64,000 nucleotides of DNA from an uncultured Muribaculaceae bacterium. Lineage in GTDB: Bacteria; Bacteroidota; Bacteroidia; Bacteroidales; Muribaculaceae. The position numbers and the translations under genes are program-made. The notes beneath the pieces were generated by a model. It was given only the letters and a program-made list of their open reading frames with translations. It was not told where the DNA came from and made no database searches. Each line of letters begins with the position of its first letter. Within the stretch, counting starts at the first letter, position 1. Below are positions 63,404 to 64,000 of this stretch, in pieces. The DNA lies in contig CALUIB010000010.1 in assembly GCA_944320595.1 (NCBI GenBank), positions 1 to 64,000 of the forward strand. Reading direction: 5' to 3'.

Positions 63404-64000
63404 TTAAATACGTTTTTTTCCGGAAATATCCGAAATTTTTTTGGCGCGCTGTTTGTGTTGGTTGTGTATGCGGGTGAAGATGGCATTGATTGCCGATATG
63501 TTTTTTATTTTTTCCGAGAGCTTTTTGGGGGAAATCGTGTTTTTGTTGATGTTTTTGTCGTGGAACAACTCTTGGAGTTGTTGGCCTGTCAATTCATTAA
63601 ATCTTTCGGCAATTAGGGTGCGCAGGTAGGCATATTGGTAGGTGTCGAGCGGTTTGCCGTTAATGCAGCCGCGACCTATCCAGCCGCCATTGTAGCACTT
63701 TATAAGACCGTTTTTGTATAGGCCGAACATATATTGTGGTAGCGACTTGATTTTCTGTCGCACGAGTTTTTTTACCAAGTCCTCAAACCAATATTCCGAC
63801 ACGTCGCCTTTCTCTATTTCGAGGTAGTTGCTCGGGCGCAGAGTTTCGGTGAGCGGTGTTATGTTTTTTATTTTTGTGCCTTTGTAATACAGTATCGGTT
63901 TGCGGGATTGGAGTTGTTCACGGGTCAAAACGACCATTGCCATAAGGCTTTCTTCATGTAGGCTTTTTATGGCAAGGCCGTGGCTGTTGTTTTTTATGAT
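63404..64000 (-). CDS. Hypothetical protein, 5' end outside the window
   Basis: The frame is open from the window edge (64000) to a stop at 63404, 198 codons. An internal ATG at 63943 (MAMVVLTREQ) would give 179 aa, but the preceding codons (KNNSHGLAIKSLHEESL) also look coding, so the gene probably begins beyond the window. Features: YWFEDLVKKLVRQKIKSLP in the middle and a strongly basic C-terminus (NQHKQRAKKISDISGKKR). This pattern suggests nucleic-acid contact. No family recognised. Confidence 0.55.
   Translation of the reverse strand: MIKNNSHGLAIKSLHEESLMAMVVLTREQLQSRKPILYYKGTKIKNITPLTETLRPSNYLEIEKGDVSEYWFEDLVKKLVRQKIKSLPQYMFGLYKNGLIKCYNGGWIGRGCINGKPLDTYQYAYLRTLIAERFNELTGQQLQELFHDKNINKNTISPKKLSEKIKNISAINAIFTRIHNQHKQRAKKISDISGKKRI

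Overview
The window looks like a chromosomal segment of a Bacteroidales bacterium. Evidence: Bacteroidetes-only families (DUF4293, DUF4827, DUF3332-type lipoprotein), promoters of the TTG/TTTG - about 20 nt - TAnnTTTG type, few Shine-Dalgarno sequences, menaquinone genes, and the rpsF-rpsR-rplI, ackA-pta and lptF/G-ribBA neighbourhoods. The moderate GC content and the gene set would suit a Muribaculaceae-like gut species, but that family assignment is inference.

Left end (1-4870) is accessory. It starts inside a mobilizable element (MobV/Pre relaxase) and continues into an AT-rich segment with an unknown 153-aa protein and a DarT-like ADP-ribosyltransferase that has no DarG antitoxin beside it. 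Next come a ferredoxin-like DUF4405 membrane protein and an AraC regulator and a nitroreductase that both lost their 5' halves at one deletion junction. The segment closes with a palindromic repeat that has a degenerate second copy near 40500.

Core region (4990-55510) holds an OmpA-type lipoprotein, tRNA-Val, and a thiamine operon under a TPP riboswitch (thiD-thiS-tenI-like-thiE-thiG-thiC-thiH; no thiF). It continues with nhaD, a candidate sRNA, dnaB, a glycosyltransferase-radC-cysK operon, a bacteriocin-like lipoprotein with a tiny membrane partner, alanine dehydrogenase, a cytidylate-kinase-like protein, a MINPP-type phosphatase, nrnA-DUF4827-glmM, menB-menC-menE, rpsF-rpsR-rplI, an acyltransferase-phosphoesterase-tex-folK operon, pta-ackA, a START-like protein, lptF/G-ribBA, the RNA-repair pair rtcB-prfH behind a long structured leader, rpiB, a permease, a HAD phosphatase, a ModF-like tandem ATPase, rsfS-ftsH, and a prenyltransferase-tatD pair.

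Right end (55600-64000) is accessory and reads almost entirely on the minus strand. A decayed gene is interrupted by a 139-bp MITE flanked by 11-bp direct repeats. Beyond it lies an undescribed cluster: DUF4112 membrane protein, 714-aa coiled-coil protein, multi-pass membrane protein, acidic 184-aa protein, zinc ribbon, truncated exported VWA protein, stand-alone LHH (HNH/Endo VII) nuclease, a frameshifted small membrane protein, and 57-aa, 41-aa and 37-aa peptides. About 500 bp of hairpin-dense DNA separates these from an AlbA_2/Schlafen-type protein and a hypothetical protein running off the window. This cluster is the best candidate for a new conflict or toxin system; the bacteriocin-like pair at 18937-19907 and the rtcB-prfH leader are the next most interesting.
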